Positions 34,960-61,677 are shown, numbered from the stretch's first letter. The stretch is DNA of 64,000 bases from Maea johnstoni (GCA_963942565.1 OZ012690.1:19125401-19189400), one strand, 5' to 3'. Program-made: numbers and translations. Notes: a model not told the origin generated them from the letters alone.

Positions 34960-35890
34960 ATTTCCTAAAAAATTCGTCAGTTTTCAGATCAATCTCGACA
35001 TAACATTCCTCATATTTCATTTGCGTATAAATGTGATACTTAATATCATTAATGTTTGGAACTCTTCGTTTTGGTGTATTTAAAAAAAAAAGCTTTTATC
35101 ATCATTGAAATAGTAGTATTCAATATACCATAACCTCTATTCGTACGAAAAAAAACTTTTAAATACCACTCATTTTAGAGCTTAATCCAAAAATATTTTG
35201 AAGCCATAATTCAATCTGTTTCCAGATATCGGTAAAAGAGGAGCATTCAGCAAGGCATGTTCAATGGTCTCAACTTAGAGACCATTAAAGTAGACATTTA
35301 GGATCAGTTACATTTTTCATTTTACATAACAATGCGTTTTACTATTCTATAGTGATTCTTAGTGAATTCATATTCTACAATATTTCCAGACTGTTTCAAA
35401 TAAAAGAAACCACCTGATAACAATTAGCCGGAACCAATAACCCTAGGATTAGGCTCCCTTAGAAAATTTGTTTCAGTCTGGGTTCTATCCTGGAGAAGGA
35501 TTCAATCAAAGAATCAGGTGCAGGGCGTCCCTTCATCCAACCTATTGGCACATTGAACTCTCCAATTAATATTTAGTCTGAGTCAAATACAAAGCACCTC
35601 CGAACTTTGAGCATTTTTACATTACTTGGGAGAGTTGAATTCACCAAGGCTTTACATAAATGATAAAAGGAAATAATAGAAGATTTGCAAACCCAGGGGC
35701 CCGATCAGTACAATAGGCCAAAGATTAATGTTTGACTTAAACTCAACATTGACCAATGTTGGTCTTTTATTTTTGAATTGTATGATAGGAAAAACAATTC
35801 AAGATGCATATATGGCAAACAAGAAACTGGAATACCCTTTCTGCAGGTAATAGGTGTTTTCGTTGCAGCACCATCATTTTCCATCATTCT
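34960..35890 (-). pseudogene. L1-like LINE ORF2 remnant, right copy
   Basis: This is the reverse-oriented counterpart of 29200-30160. The RQGDP-like block is best seen here in the 60-residue frame 35705-35887 (minus strand). Stops and shifts are plentiful. Confidence 0.6.
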
Positions 35891-36101
35891 ATTTTATAGG
35901 GAAAATCAATTAACTTTGAAGCTTTAAACTAAGAATTGTTCAGGAAATGAAAGAGGAGTAAGTGTGGGTGCTATCTCTCTTCAACTACGAAAGCTTGTTG
36001 ACTGTCTTTGATCCAAATTAACACCATCTATACCAGATGATGAACTGCAACATATTACATTTATATTACATATTTAGGAAGGGGTTTGGGTAGTCAGCAT
36101 T

Positions 36102-36475
<374 letters not shown>

Positions 36476-37068
36476 TCTTTGGCAAGAGTTATAGGTATTG
36501 CTTCTATTTAGGGCTTACTCGAAAGTACCCTGACTGTATATATTTTATGATAATCCATATGCAATTTTCATGTACATATCAACCTTGTAATAATTGCCAT
36601 CTATCATTGTCTTAGAAATTTTAATAAAAATTTATTAAAAATCAGTCAAGTCTGATGAGTAGTCCATGGTTGACTTCTATATAACGTTCAAACAAAACCA
36701 CGCAAGCATTTATCTATATACTAACACATACACACGGTATGTACTATGTGCAAACTACATGTACATACAAACATGTTGACAATGATGTAGAAAACCGGAT
36801 TACCCGGGAAAACTACCAACTAATTTTTAGTCACTGTCAACCTTCCCACATGCCCGAGGGCGAACTTTACCAAAGGTATATATGAAAGTTTCAAATCCTC
36901 ACAGTATTTCATATATATGTACTAGTATTCGTGTTCAAGTTGAAACCCCGTATGTCTTTAACACTTAAAACCTTGAAATGTAACACAAGCCAAATTAATC
37001 AAGTAAAACCTTTGTATGTAACCTGACGGGTCTGAAATAAGATAAATTAAAGTTAAAGTTAAAGCCAG

Positions 37069-37284
37069 TTAACCCTTTTGCTGCTCGCGCGCGGCTAGTT
37101 TGGCCAATACAAAATGATGCAAAACATGAAAAATTAACTGAAACCCTGGCATGTTGGTACTTTTCCGAAAGTACTCAGCGAAGGCTATCCAATTAATACC
37201 AACATGACAGAGCTTAGATATTTTTCAAATATCTTTGCATCCTTGTGCTTTGGGCGGAAGTAGCCTCAGCGTTAGGAGTATTAA
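37069..37284. mobile_element. TTAA-flanked MITE, family A (right, paired)
   Basis: It runs from TTAACCCTTTTGCTGCTCGC to GTTAGGAGTATTAA and is the partner of 27812-28028. Confidence 0.75.
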
Positions 37285-37584
37285 AACTCAAACTTTCTCT
37301 GCAATTGGCTTGGTTCTGATTAAGACATTTATATGTGGAGTGCGAAATGGTCTGATAACATAAAACATATATGAAAAATGTATTATATAACTTAAGGGGA
37401 AAACAAATTTCAGTAAAATAGTTAAAAAAACATGTAAATTACCTATCACAATATTTCCATTTGTGTTATATCATGTGTATGCATCATTAAAAAATGGGCT
37501 AACAACCAGTGACATTTATGATTGGAAGGTATTGGGTGAATTTCATAGCTAAGCATAACAGCTAACACTATAGCAAACCAATCG

Positions 37585-39156
37585 GGGAAGTACACCAATT
37601 TTACATAAGGGTTCTATTTAATTCTGACCATGTATCTAGTCTGTTTCCCACCCACCTCTTACCCAATTGCACCTAGTTCAGAGATAAATGCTACTTTAAA
37701 AGCCAGAAACACCCGACTGGAGGCAGCCATGATTATGCTAATGTGCTTAACACCAGGGGTTCTAATCACCAGTGATGACGACAGTGGCGTGCCTCTGCAG
37801 AGAACATCTGGGTAGACAGTATAGTAGTGCAGTAGTCATTTCTCTACTGATATACAAGGAAGTCTTGAAATAGTTCACTGCATGGCTATAAATTGCACTA
37901 ACACTCACAAAAATGCAAAGGATAAAAAGATTACATTTCATAGAAACTTTTCCCTAAATATCAGTAAACTGGGGGTCAGTTAATTGTTTAAACCAACTGT
38001 ACTACATGGTGTGGGGTCTAGTTTAAGGTGATGGGTACCATTGCAAGCCAGGTAAAAGCCCTGTCCCAAAACACACCTCAAAGCAGCATAATCTTTTAAC
38101 TAGGTGTATCTCCAAGTTCCTGAGTGTTATCAGGTAGAGAATATCATCGCCACCTGTCATTATTCAACCCATATTCTGTTTTATTTCAAAATTTACAACT
38201 TTTCTTTTAAATGACATATTCTCATCAATTACGCAGGTGATGGTTACTGCATGTTCAGAGTTACTTTAGGGATATCATTGACTATGCCCAATAAAAAGTA
38301 TTTTTTTGATTTTTCACTTCTGAAGATTTTTACAGGCCATAACGTTGAAAATTTTAGTTAGAAATCCTTACACCATTTACACTTGGTAACCTCACTGTGC
38401 TCATAGCTAGCACCTATTTATAGCATCCTGACCACAAGCCATTGTCTTGAGATCGTCGATGTGTATCTTTGTGCAACCGTCTTTTGTTTCAAGTGCTCAG
38501 AAGTGATCAGCGAGGTATGTCCGCTACTATCAAAGGGGTTCCCATGCCTCTACACATAAAATATCTCACTAAAATTTTCAATGTTATGGCCTGTAAAAAT
38601 CTTTAGCAGTAAAAGATTTAAAAAATACTTCTTATTGGGCATAGTCAATGATATCCCTAAGGTAACTGTGAACCTGTAGTGAGCATCACCTGCGTAAGTA
38701 ATGAGAATATGTCATTTGAGTGAAAAGTTGTAAATATTGAAATGTATTAGAATACGGGTTGACTACAGACGGCTGACTATGATATTCTCTCCCTGATAAC
38801 ACTCAGGAACCTGTAGATACACCTTGTTATATGATTATGCTGCTGTGAGGTGTGTTTTGGGATGGGGCTTTTAACTCGCTTGCAATGGTACTCATCACCT
38901 TAATAGTGGCTGAGGCTCACACACAAGCTTCCTAGCACGCTGCTGACGTCATAAAGTCACTAGGACCCCTGATGCTCAGGGACCACTTCAGTGGCTGGGA
39001 GGTCATGAGAGGTCAGTCAGGCTAACCCTGAGAAAACCTAAAGATTCATTTTTAAGGCAAATAAAAAAAATTTCACACTAGGTTTGATTTGATTCTTATA
39101 TAATTACATCTGCTCTTTCTAAAGAACCCCAAACTAAAAATGATTAGACTGCTCCT
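37585..39156 (+). mobile_element. 1.57 kb right-only insertion with a THAP fragment and a nested fold-back
   Basis: The left arm (near 27495-27515) lacks this block. A short frame at 37882-37980 reads MAINCTNTHKNAKDKKITFH, the signature start of a THAP zinc finger (C..C-like with K.ITFHR). THAP domains occur in P-element and Kolobok transposases as well as host proteins. The block ends at TTAA (39157-39160), but the other edge has no clean TTAA. A second element, 38027-38899, is inserted inside. This is a decayed THAP-transposon fragment by inference. Confidence 0.55.
38027..38899. mobile_element. 873-bp fold-back element with TTAA flanks
   Basis: Inverted ends GGTGATGGGTACCATTGC and GCAATGGTACTCATCACC are flanked by TTAA (38023-38026 and 38900-38903). 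The arms are about 332 bp each (38027-38358 and 38568-38899), roughly 85-90% alike, around a 209-bp loop. No coding sequence. TTAA targets are used by piggyBac and Kolobok elements. Confidence 0.8.
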
Positions 39157-39159
39157 TTA

Positions 39160-40780
39160 ACGCATTTGTCCGAAATGGCAATTTACCAGACGACTTTGTA
39201 GGTCCACCTGCGTCAGAAAGTCAATAATGATATATGATTATGGTATCAAAATTCAATATTTTACCACCCTAGAAGCATTGCATTCTCATTGCAAAGTATG
39301 TCCATATGCATTGTTTATCTTACTCATTCCTTTACTTTTTGCCAAAAATGGATAACCCTGGCAAAGTCCATCCCGAGCAATATTGCAAATATTACATGTA
39401 AGCCAACGCCACACTACATATAAAGTTACAATGGGTATACACCATTCTCTGAACAAGTAGAAAATGAGAACTTTAATGTTGTGTACTATATAACAGATAC
39501 TAGTATGGCGAAAGATTCGTTTAAAAGCACTGCTTTAATGTATTTTGTGTGATATTAAAACGTTGTTAAGAGCTAAAAGTAAGCGCAGATTATGCAGGCT
39601 ATCTACTCAAAACACAACAAAACCACATTCATTGGGATTAAGCGGGCAAACATACATTAATCATTCAAATCGAAGTTCAAAAGTATGCTTATTGGTGAAA
39701 TGACTCTTTAGAAATATTGAAGGAGGAATGGACAAAAATACTTGAATCTTCATTTAATAAATACCCGTTTGTCGACAGAATTCAAATTTTCCCAGACAAT
39801 CTAAAGACATTTGATTCAATAGGACAGAAAACCTTTTTGATGTGTGAAGAGTAAAGACTTGCTTACAGAATACAACTGTTCTAAAATACTTGATTTTAAT
39901 CAATTATTGATCTAAATGGTCCAATAGCCATCTAGGGTTACTTATTTTACATGGTGTCAGTTATCAGTCACCAATTGTATCGCTCATATATATCGCCATC
40001 TAAAATATATTAGTAAAAATCAATCCCTTAGTGGCAATAAATCAAACCCTCAGTGAGAAATGTGTTTTGTATCATATTTTTGGATATTTTGCCTCAGCGA
40101 TGGCTACTTACAATATCCGCATAGAGTCAAATATGAACTACTAGCTTTAGATATGTCCATGAGAGTTAAACAGAATTGTCTGTAAAGTTATTTCATTGAA
40201 ATAATTATACGGTTATCAATATAATGGCCCACTCCAAGGCTTATCTACTAAACGGACTCCTGGTGGCCAAGATTGGAACTAAATAAACTGCCACGAAAGA
40301 GGCGAACCGCGTGATACATGTATCTTCTGATTTTGGATGGTTGAATGTTGACAGGTATGTAATGTATCAAACAAGCACCAATGCCGCCTATGATAATTTC
40401 AGTAGAGGCGAATAACTCCGCTCGAGTCACCAACTGTTTGCTAGTATTCATTTTTTCTTTCCATTTTCTTTTTTCCTATTTTCCTTTTTTCTTCAATTAT
40501 TGAGATTTCTATGTTTCTTCCCTTTTTCTTTTGTACTTATAATTTCTTTTTGCTGTATTCTTTATGTTTACATCATATTCATAATAATCTGTCACGTAAT
40601 ATTCATTTATTGACATGCTTATTTATCCATCCATTAATTTATACATTTGTTTTTTTCATTATTAATTTGTTCATTCATTTTTTTTCATTCTTATGTTTTA
40701 TTGGTTCTATATGTATTCGTTTCTTTTACTGTGAGTTATGATATCAATCCTCCGAGTCGTAGCTGAATTTTTATTCCGTT
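39160..40780. other. Gene-free paired DNA, right arm
   Basis: The reverse counterpart of 25888-27480, plus the PDZD11 upstream flank. T-rich low-complexity sequence lies near 40440-40700. It contains the site (about 40655-40675) that is empty relative to the left-arm LINE. Confidence 0.6.
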
Positions 40781-40787
40781 TACAAAA

Positions 40788-42642
40788 CCCGGGGGGGGGG
40801 GGGGGGGGGGCACTCAGGTACAGAGGGGGGCCGCACCTTAGTTACGTATTTCGCGGAAGAAGGGGTCTTTTTTAAGACCTCCGCATGTCCGCGATTTTGT
40901 AAAAGAAGGGTACTTTTTTGTACCAAGGTACGAAGTATGGTGGTCAAAATCCCCCTACAATCCACGAAATATACGCGGCTCTGACGCCGAGTGACTGGAC
41001 TCCCGAGTTTGCTGCCGCCACTTGCTGCCGCTAAACACGCAGAGGATTATAAAATCTTAAGTTAAAATATGTGTTCCCGTTCATCCAATGTCAGTGTTTT
41101 GATAAAAGAAGGGGTGTTTATTTCGTGGAAAAAATCACCGTTTTATTAAAATAAGGGTGTTTTTTGGCCAGAAATCAGTGCTTTAGGGGTATTTTTTTAT
41201 TTTGATAACGAACGTATGCACCCCCTAAATATCCAAGTGCCCCCCCTGGACGTTCGTGCGCCAATTCTCTGATTGTGGCTGTCTTGACAGCTATACCAAT
41301 AATTTTAGCAGCGCTCACACATCTCCAGTAATATCTCTTAGCGGATTAAGTGGACAACGAGTGATCACGTGACCACACAAATAACCCGACAGTGCGTTTA
41401 TTACACACTTCTAAGCATTCTGTTATTATCGTCTGTCAGTGGAATGTTGAATCCGTGGCGTCGTTAGTGTTTAGGCGCCCTATATGTTGGTTATAGGCGT
41501 GATCTTTTACGGAATTTTTCTTGACGAAGTGTTGGGATACACCTATGTTGTTCGGTGATTGCGGCGAGTAGCGATGCGAAGTGATATAGTGACGGCATCG
41601 TCTGGTACTTTTTTTTTTAAATGTACAATGTGTTTTATCACGCTAAAAAAGATTTTATCATGATTGTCTGTCAATAAAATGCTGTAGATAAAATGTTGAA
41701 TGTTTGGCGTCGCTTGTGTCTTAATCATAAAAAAATGGAGATTACCATTCTCCTACCCAGAGATCCCGCTACGCATAGTATCTCTGCCACTACGTCGGGA
41801 CTATTTCGCGGAATATTTTGAAAGTGACGTCATTAAATATATCCCATTGGTCAAAACGTGTGATGCACGCGACGCGCGTGGTCAAAATTACAATCAACAA
41901 TGACGTCATTCTCGCAGTGGCCTGTTTGTTGCGAGAGCGCTGGACGGCCGACTGGCTGATTGGTCAAAGCAGGACTTTTCACCGCATTTTCTCATGAGCT
42001 ATCGCAAATAGTACTAAGGCATTACACCCGAAATGTCATGAATATCATAGTTTGCGCAATTACAAATAACTGAATGGCGAAAACTGCATGAAAGCTTCAT
42101 ATTTGGTATAATTTTGAAATCGTACCATGAAACAGAACGAAACTTCCAAACCATGTAGGGACCACGAGATTGATCGTGCTTTTGGGAGCAGAGATACTAG
42201 TCGTGTAGCAATCCAACCGGAAGACGGTATCGTCGCCCTGGCAGAGTGGGAGATTACCTGTTCGTTGTTGTTCGGCGACTCTCGCGACCGCGTGTATATA
42301 GACTATAGAGCCAGTCCTTCCAGTCGCGTGCGTTGCATTGGATAGACTGGTGTCAGTTCCTTTGAACTGTTGCGCGCCAACAATTAGGGGGAGGGGGGCG
42401 GGGTAGGCTGGTGCCGTTCAGCTGGGTGGACTCGTGCATGAAGCACACATCATATCATGGGATCATATCTAACTACAACAAAAGCTCGTTTGTTCAAGTT
42501 ATCAATAGAGTGTAGTGAGATACAACTATAACAGCCATTGACATGCGGTCGCGGGCGCCTTTCTCCGCACAACTTCGCGTTTTCCATCAAAATATTTCAT
42601 GCTCAATGCACACTTTCCCTCTAGAATTGAGTCCTTCTGGGT
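40788..42642. mobile_element. 1.86 kb GC-rich insertion upstream of PDZD11, right only
   Basis: It is flanked by TACAAAA (40781-40787 and 42643-42649), while the left arm has one copy. The first 460 bp (40788 to about 41249) form a sub-element with G-rich inverted ends: CCCGGGGG...GGCACTCAGG, and ...CCAAGTGCCCCCCCTGG. The rest is CpG-rich, with a 72-residue frame at 42127-42345 that I do not recognise and a TATATA at about 42295. It ends 184 bp before the PDZD11 ATG. The family is unknown. Confidence 0.7.
40791..40810 (+). repeat. Run of 20 G
   Basis: A homopolymer at the edge of the GC-rich insertion. It is a likely sequencing-error hot spot and could form G-quadruplex structures. Confidence 0.9.
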
Positions 42643-42777
42643 TACAAAATTTAAAAGTTAGTCCTGTTCCCATCCGCTCGCAATCTGCGGCACAGCCGTC
42701 TATCGCGTAGCGCACCTCTGTGTGGAGACAGGTGGAGAGTGATCGCAGAGTGATCGAGTGATCCTCTCGTATTCCTC

Positions 42778-42807
42778 TGCGCATGCGCACCTCTGTCCCA
42801 TTTCCGG
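42778..42807 (+). promoter_or_regulatory. PDZD11 promoter-proximal NRF1 and ETS sites, right copy
   Basis: TGCGCATGCGCA lies at 42778-42789 and TTCCGG at 42802-42807, within 50 bp of the ATG at 42827. They match the left copy despite the divergence nearby, and a short GAGTGATC duplication lies just upstream. Confidence 0.6.
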
Positions 42808-42826
42808 TTTCCTGTGCAAGAGGAAT

Positions 42827-55819
<12,993 letters not shown>

Positions 55820-56681
55820 CCCACTCAACATCTTCGAAAAGTCGGAATTCTGAACGCAATGTCAGGGGAATATCATCCTAATGAAAACACACCATCTGGA
55901 AACACGTTACTCACAATCTCACATATGTCAAACAGATTACAAAGCAATATTTTTTCTAAATGTGATTTTCAAATTCTTGTTTTATTCCAACATTATTTCT
56001 ATAAGTATGAGAGCATAGACTTTCACCCAGCCCAGTGCGATAGTTGGACACCCCTGCCTCTTGGTTGTGGGTCATGTTTTTCAGATGAACAGAATTCTGA
56101 TTTTTTAGGATAAGAACCATCTGTGCTTCTGAAGGAAATGATTGTGGCACTTGAAGTGGTTGGGCAGAAATTTTAATTTGATTTGATATCATATGTGCAA
56201 TGATGTATATGCTTCATTTCTTGACTAGGTGAAAGGTATATACTTTTAAACTATTATGTGCAAACAAAACCATTATGTATATATACACTATAATCCTGCC
56301 AAAGATGATAAAATGGCAGATTAATTTTGATATATTTATCTAACATAGTCGATGTATGGTGTAATTACTAATTATATTGGGTATTGCATATTTTGAAACA
56401 ACCAAAATGCAGATATGATTGGAGTTAAAATTGTAATATATCTGTATTCAACCAAAATCCAGTTATGGTATGGATACAAACTGGAGTAGATAATTTGAAT
56501 CTAAAAAGACTTATTTATGATATAGTCCATTTCACTCCCTGGTGCACTCACGGTCTAACAACTTAGAACTTATCTCATCAAATAGAGATATATTTGAAAT
56601 GGATTGTCAAACCCAACATGACCAAAAACTTGCTGTCAAATATTTCTCAAGAGGTTTCATTTATTTGGGTATGTGTTAGAC

Positions 56682-56950
56682 CAGGGATTTAGCCAGGACT
56701 CCTCCAGCCTGTCAGCTAGATAAGCAGTTTCCCGAAAAAAAACTTCTTTTTAGACAGACAAAATTCCATATGTTTTCATAACAATCAATCTTCTAAGACA
56801 TGTCTGTAAATTGCCCTTTTCGATAAGATAGGCTATTAAATGTAGCATGTATGAGGATTTGAAGAAGCTGGGTAGATACATTTGGATGGGCAGAACTTTT
56901 GTGAATAGCTTTTTTGGACAGGCATTTTCGAAATCCTGGCTAAGACCCTG
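56682..56950. mobile_element. Intact family C MITE with 8-bp duplication, right only
   Basis: Inverted ends CAGGGATTTAGCCAGGA and TCCTGGCTAAGACCCTG are flanked by TGTTAGAC on both sides (56674-56681 and 56951-56958). An 8-bp duplication with CAGGG ends is diagnostic of hAT-type elements. The left arm lacks it. It gives the reference structure for the decayed copies elsewhere. Confidence 0.85.
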
Positions 56951-57846
56951 TGTTAGACTGTGTGTGTGCTCCAGGTTAAAATGGGTTAATTGACAATACC
57001 TCTAGTAGGTGAAACCCTGTATCTATAAGTTATTAAGTGATATACTGCTTAACATTTAATACTGCTGAAACTTACTGATGAATTTTCTAATCAAATATCT
57101 TGTATACTGTCTGTATTTATAATGAACACTAACAATACCTCACACTTTTAATAGTAGAGATATTTTAAGATATAAGGTTGGTGTGGTGAATCAATTTTAC
57201 AAACCTAGCAACTATAACATCCAATATTTTAGATCCAGGGTACATGCATTTTAATTTTGCTTAATGAAAAAAATATATATTATACCATAAACAATAAAAC
57301 ACTAGGAAACACTAGTTCTAACCAACTAAGATAGAAAAATATTAGAATGCTTTTAATCATGCAATTTATTCTTAAAGATGTCAGATGACCATCTATTTGT
57401 ATATGGATATTCTGTTAAGATATGCTAAGGTGGAAGGAAGAAAGCTACATAGTAAAACTTGACATTCCATGTATGTATGTATATATAATCAATTTATTTT
57501 ACTATGCAAGATATTTTATGTTTTATATTAGTACGAGATGATACGTAACAAATTTGAAAAAATATGGCAAAATGATGAATAGGAATATTTTTATGGCAAT
57601 GAACTAAAGAATCAATAGGTTTATATAGTTTCTATGAAAAATACTGAATGTTTTGCATCTAAATATTTTTCCCTATTACAGGGCCTCAGCCACCCGAGCT
57701 GGGTGTCAAAAATTGGCAGTCAAAAAGTTCGGAGGCATATTTTAAAATGCTTACTATATTGTTTCTTCTAGCAATAACAGTTAAATGAAACACGAAAGTC
57801 ATTTGCTTAGAATTGAAACTTTCTTTCTGAGTATCTTGGCACTTTC

Positions 57847-58077
57847 TTAACCCATTAATGCTCACAGCAGGCGAAAGTAGCCTGACAATTTGGTAAAAAT
57901 CTTTAAGGCAAAAGCATGGTTGGGAAAATATTTGAAGGGGTAATGTTCATTAGAATACTACATCCAACCCTCCTTCAAATATTTTCTGAAATATATATTT
58001 ATTTTCAAGCAATTGTCAAAAGTATCTAAGATCCAGACGACAATTCCAAAAATAACTCTTAACCATTAATGGATTAA
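57847..58077. mobile_element. TTAA-flanked MITE, family B, right partner of 5015-5231
   Basis: It runs from TTAACCCATTAATGCTCACAG to AACCATTAATGGATTAA, with both ends complete. Confidence 0.75.
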
Positions 58078-58147
58078 GGATGTAGGTTTTAAATTAACAT
58101 CCTTACTCTCTGCTAGTTAGGGCCCTGCTTTGAGGTTTCTTGTAACT

Positions 58148-58352
58148 TTAACCCTTCCAATGCGGAGGCTCATCTTATCCAAGAACGCAAATATTCTTGA
58201 AAATCATCCAAACCTTGTCATGTTGGTATTCATTGGAAAGCTCTCGCTGAGTACTCTCAGATGAGTACCCATTTACCAGGGTTTTGGTAATTTTTCAGAC
58301 TTATCAAAAATTTTGTATTGGCCAAATTATCCACCAGCAGCATACGGGTTAA
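58148..58352. mobile_element. TTAA-flanked MITE, family A, right only
   Basis: It runs from TTAACCCTTCCAATGCGGAG to CATACGGGTTAA. The left arm shows the exact empty site with a single TTAA at 4941-4944. This is the best proof of the 4-bp target duplication for the family. Confidence 0.88.
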
Positions 58353-58555
58353 GATGTCAGTGTGATGGGCACGGAACAAACTGTTATATCAATGCTTGTA
58401 ATAAACCATCAAATATAATTATTTATGTGTTGACTTCTTTATTTGTTCAGGTGAAAAACTTGCTATATAAGACCGATATAAGTGTAAATCATGCTTGTTT
58501 GAGAAAAAAATAACTATTGGAAACCCCTATGATCTAAGAAATGAACCTGACTTTG

Positions 58556-59089
58556 AAAAGTAATTTTGAATAACTGCACTGTTTGTCTCTTCTGTTAGGA
58601 AACATCAGACGGAAGCAGTTCCTGATAATCACAGATATTCAAACCTTAGCATATCTGCCAGTGAAACAACTTTCTTCTTTGTACAAAAAGTACTTTTATA
58701 GTCTTGAAAAGTTTAAAATAGTAACATATCAACGAAAATGTTCTTTGAAATGGGTGATGTTTATTTGGAGATGACAAAATATTATCATTTTCCCATACAT
58801 GTGCAAAGGCTATGATACTAAGTAAAATGGCATTCAGCACAATATTCTTGTTGAAAGAGCTACCTTGATATCAACACCCAGATCTTCAGTGATCAAAACG
58901 AATTCCTATGAGCACAGTAAAATCTGTTGATTTTAACTATCGTAGGTGAATAATTTTCAATTTCGACACTGCTTTGCTAAGAAGCTGCAAAAGATTAAGA
59001 GGTCCTCTGGTCTACCTTCCAGCCATTATATATCTTAAAGCTTACATGCCAATTGAAATTTTGTACACCTAAGAATTACTATATTTGGA
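58556..59089. other. Outer flank without recognised gene
   Basis: AT-rich sequence whose partner would lie before the window start. Short frames here show no family resemblance. Confidence 0.5.
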
Positions 59090-59099
59090 ATTTCGTCAC

Positions 59100-59259
59100 T
59101 TTTTCTACCATATTGCATCTAAGTTGTGAGGAAACAGCGTCTAAGTCCTAACCCCAAGTCATTGGCAATTTTCTCACTTGCCGCGGATGGGATTCAAACC
59201 CGGACAGCTGTGAGAGACAGCTTGCAGTCAGTGGCAACCTCTTAGACCACACAGCCATC
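59100..59259 (-). mobile_element. tRNA-derived SINE
   Basis: On the minus strand, GATGGCTGTGTGGTCTAAGA carries a good A box and GGGTTTGAATCCCATCC a good B box, about 45 bp apart. A longer variable arm resembles Ser/Leu tRNA. A non-tRNA body follows (AATTGCCAATGACTTGGGG). The head does not pair well enough to be a working tRNA gene. Confidence 0.65.
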
Positions 59260-60061
59260 AGGGCAATAACCTTCCTTCAAATATTTTGCCAAACCATCTT
59301 TCTTTTATCCCATTTACACCTGCAATATGATAATTTTCAGACGATTTTGAACACAAATCATTAATTGAAATAAAATTGAAATATTTGAAATATAGTGAAA
59401 TATTTGAAAATGAATTTTTAATCCCAACAGGGCCAACAACTTTATATCTATTGTTCATCATTGCTTCATTAAGATATTTTAATAAGTGACATACCATAAG
59501 TGATATGCAGCTGGGGCATGTGAGAAAGTTACCAGTGACTTGGGTTAGGCTGTGGTTTTCACCGGGTACTCTGGTTTCCCTCACCACTTACAACTGGCTA
59601 GTCACAAGTTAGCTTAAATATGGCCGAAAAAGAGACAAAATATAAATTCAAAATTAAAACATGTGTATGCTCTGTATTAGTATGGTTTAGATATTCAAAG
59701 AGTTGCCATATATATAACTGCCATCAGGTTAAACAAACATAACATGGGTATAGACAAACAAGCCAAGCCTCTCATTTCAAGTTTAAGACCAACATGTTTT
59801 ATTCCTGCTATTTCATAATACTTATGGTTGACTAACGGCCATATGTGGCAGACCCAAATACAAGCCTTAAAAGATAACCCCCATACAACATATAATAGTA
59901 ATTTCTAACCCAAAAGATTCCAGCTAGAGGTTACAAACAAACAAGAATACTGTAGAGAATAGAATAGAATAGAAATAAATCTGCTGAACACTTCCAAATC
60001 ATAGCTCTGAGGTGGTCTGATAACCTAGGTTTTACCTCAAAAATAAAATAAGTGCTCAAAA

Positions 60062-60185
60062 TATTCTAGGAATGATTGGTTCTTAAAATAATATTCTAGG
60101 AATGATTGTTTCTTAAAATAATTCTAGGAATGATTGTTTCTTAAAATAATTCTAGGAACGATTGTTTCTTAAAATAGGAAATATT
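60062..60185. repeat. About 28-bp minisatellite, four copies
   Basis: ATTCTAGGAATGATTGTTTC followed by TTAAAATA recurs four times with one or two changes per copy. Confidence 0.9.
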
Positions 60186-60234
60186 TCGCAAGTATCTTAA
60201 TCACAAGGCATAAGTGTCTGATATAGTGAGCTTG

Positions 60235-60375
60235 GGGCCAGGTTTCTAGAAAGGATTTACGTAAGTGTAAGTACATAATAGGTCTCTGTTGCTATGCCGA
60301 CAGTTGTTTTCAACAATCACTCCACAGGCAACTCTGCGGACTTGAAGTTACAGATCTTTTCTAGAAACTTGGCCC
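60235..60375. mobile_element. 141-bp MITE with GGGCCARGTTTCTAGAAA termini
   Basis: Ends GGGCCAGGTTTCTAGAAAGG and CTTTTCTAGAAACTTGGCCC are inverted repeats around a short core. Target duplication is not evident. Confidence 0.65.
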
Positions 60376-60682
60376 AGTTAGGTTTCTACTCTAAAAACTC
60401 ACTCTCCAATTTCTTTTTTTCAGCTGTGAGATAAATTATGTTTTCAGACCATCTGAGCGTTCTTGGGTTGATTGTCTGGGATTAAAAACATCATTACACA
60501 GAATAGAAGCAAACACTGGACATTTCCAAGTCAACCAGCAACCTGTCAATTCCAAATAAAGCGTTGCAGCCTCAAATAACTGAAATAACACCACTCTGTA
60601 CCTTTAGAAGTCTGAGGAAATCTAGCAAAGACAGGACTGATAATTAATCTGTAATGATCAATTCACATGATTCATGCATATA

Positions 60683-60970
<288 letters not shown>

Positions 60971-61502
60971 CTGTTATATGATAATTGTCAAGAATCGTCT
61001 TTTGATAGGTACAGCTCTTATTGTCCAATCTATGAGAATCTTTTCATGCTATCATAGTTGTATTCAAAATACAATGGAATTCACACGATTCTCCGATCTG
61101 CCAGAAAAAATGAATAGAAAAGAAGAAATACTTAACAAAATAGCAATTTCATGTTGTAGCCTTCTGAAGTAAGTTAAGTGTTTCATTATTGCAGTGCATA
61201 GCCACAAAAAAGTTACTGCAAAAGGTCCTCAAAGGATAGAGAGGACAAGCAAAAGCACTGACTTATTTTTCATTCAAAACGAAATGATTCTATACATTCT
61301 TATATATATATATAAGGTAAATGTAATAATTGATCAGATCCAGGGCAGATTTAGAGAGACTTAACACTGCATTGACCATATATATTCTCTTTGTGTTATA
61401 CTCAACATGCAAGTAACCTTAAAGAATTACAGGCAACATTTTTAATCTTATTTCATAAAGAAGAAGGACATTAGGTTTTCACTACCCACTTTTAGGCAAT
61501 TA

Positions 61503-61677
<175 letters not shown>

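Noticed and set aside
42127-42345. 72-residue frame in the GC-rich insertion
   Set aside because: No recognisable domain, absent from the other arm, and of a length expected by chance in GC-rich DNA.
41250-42642. CpG-rich block with a TATA-like motif as a solo long terminal repeat
   Set aside because: It lacks the expected TG...CA ends and no second copy is present in the window. The flanking duplication encloses the larger 40788-42642 insertion instead.
58583-58774. 63-residue frame in the outer flank
   Set aside because: No homology recognised and no splice or promoter context. Frames of this length occur by chance in AT-rich DNA.
59180-59259. tRNA gene
   Set aside because: A and B boxes are good, but the arms do not pair into a proper cloverleaf and a SINE body follows.
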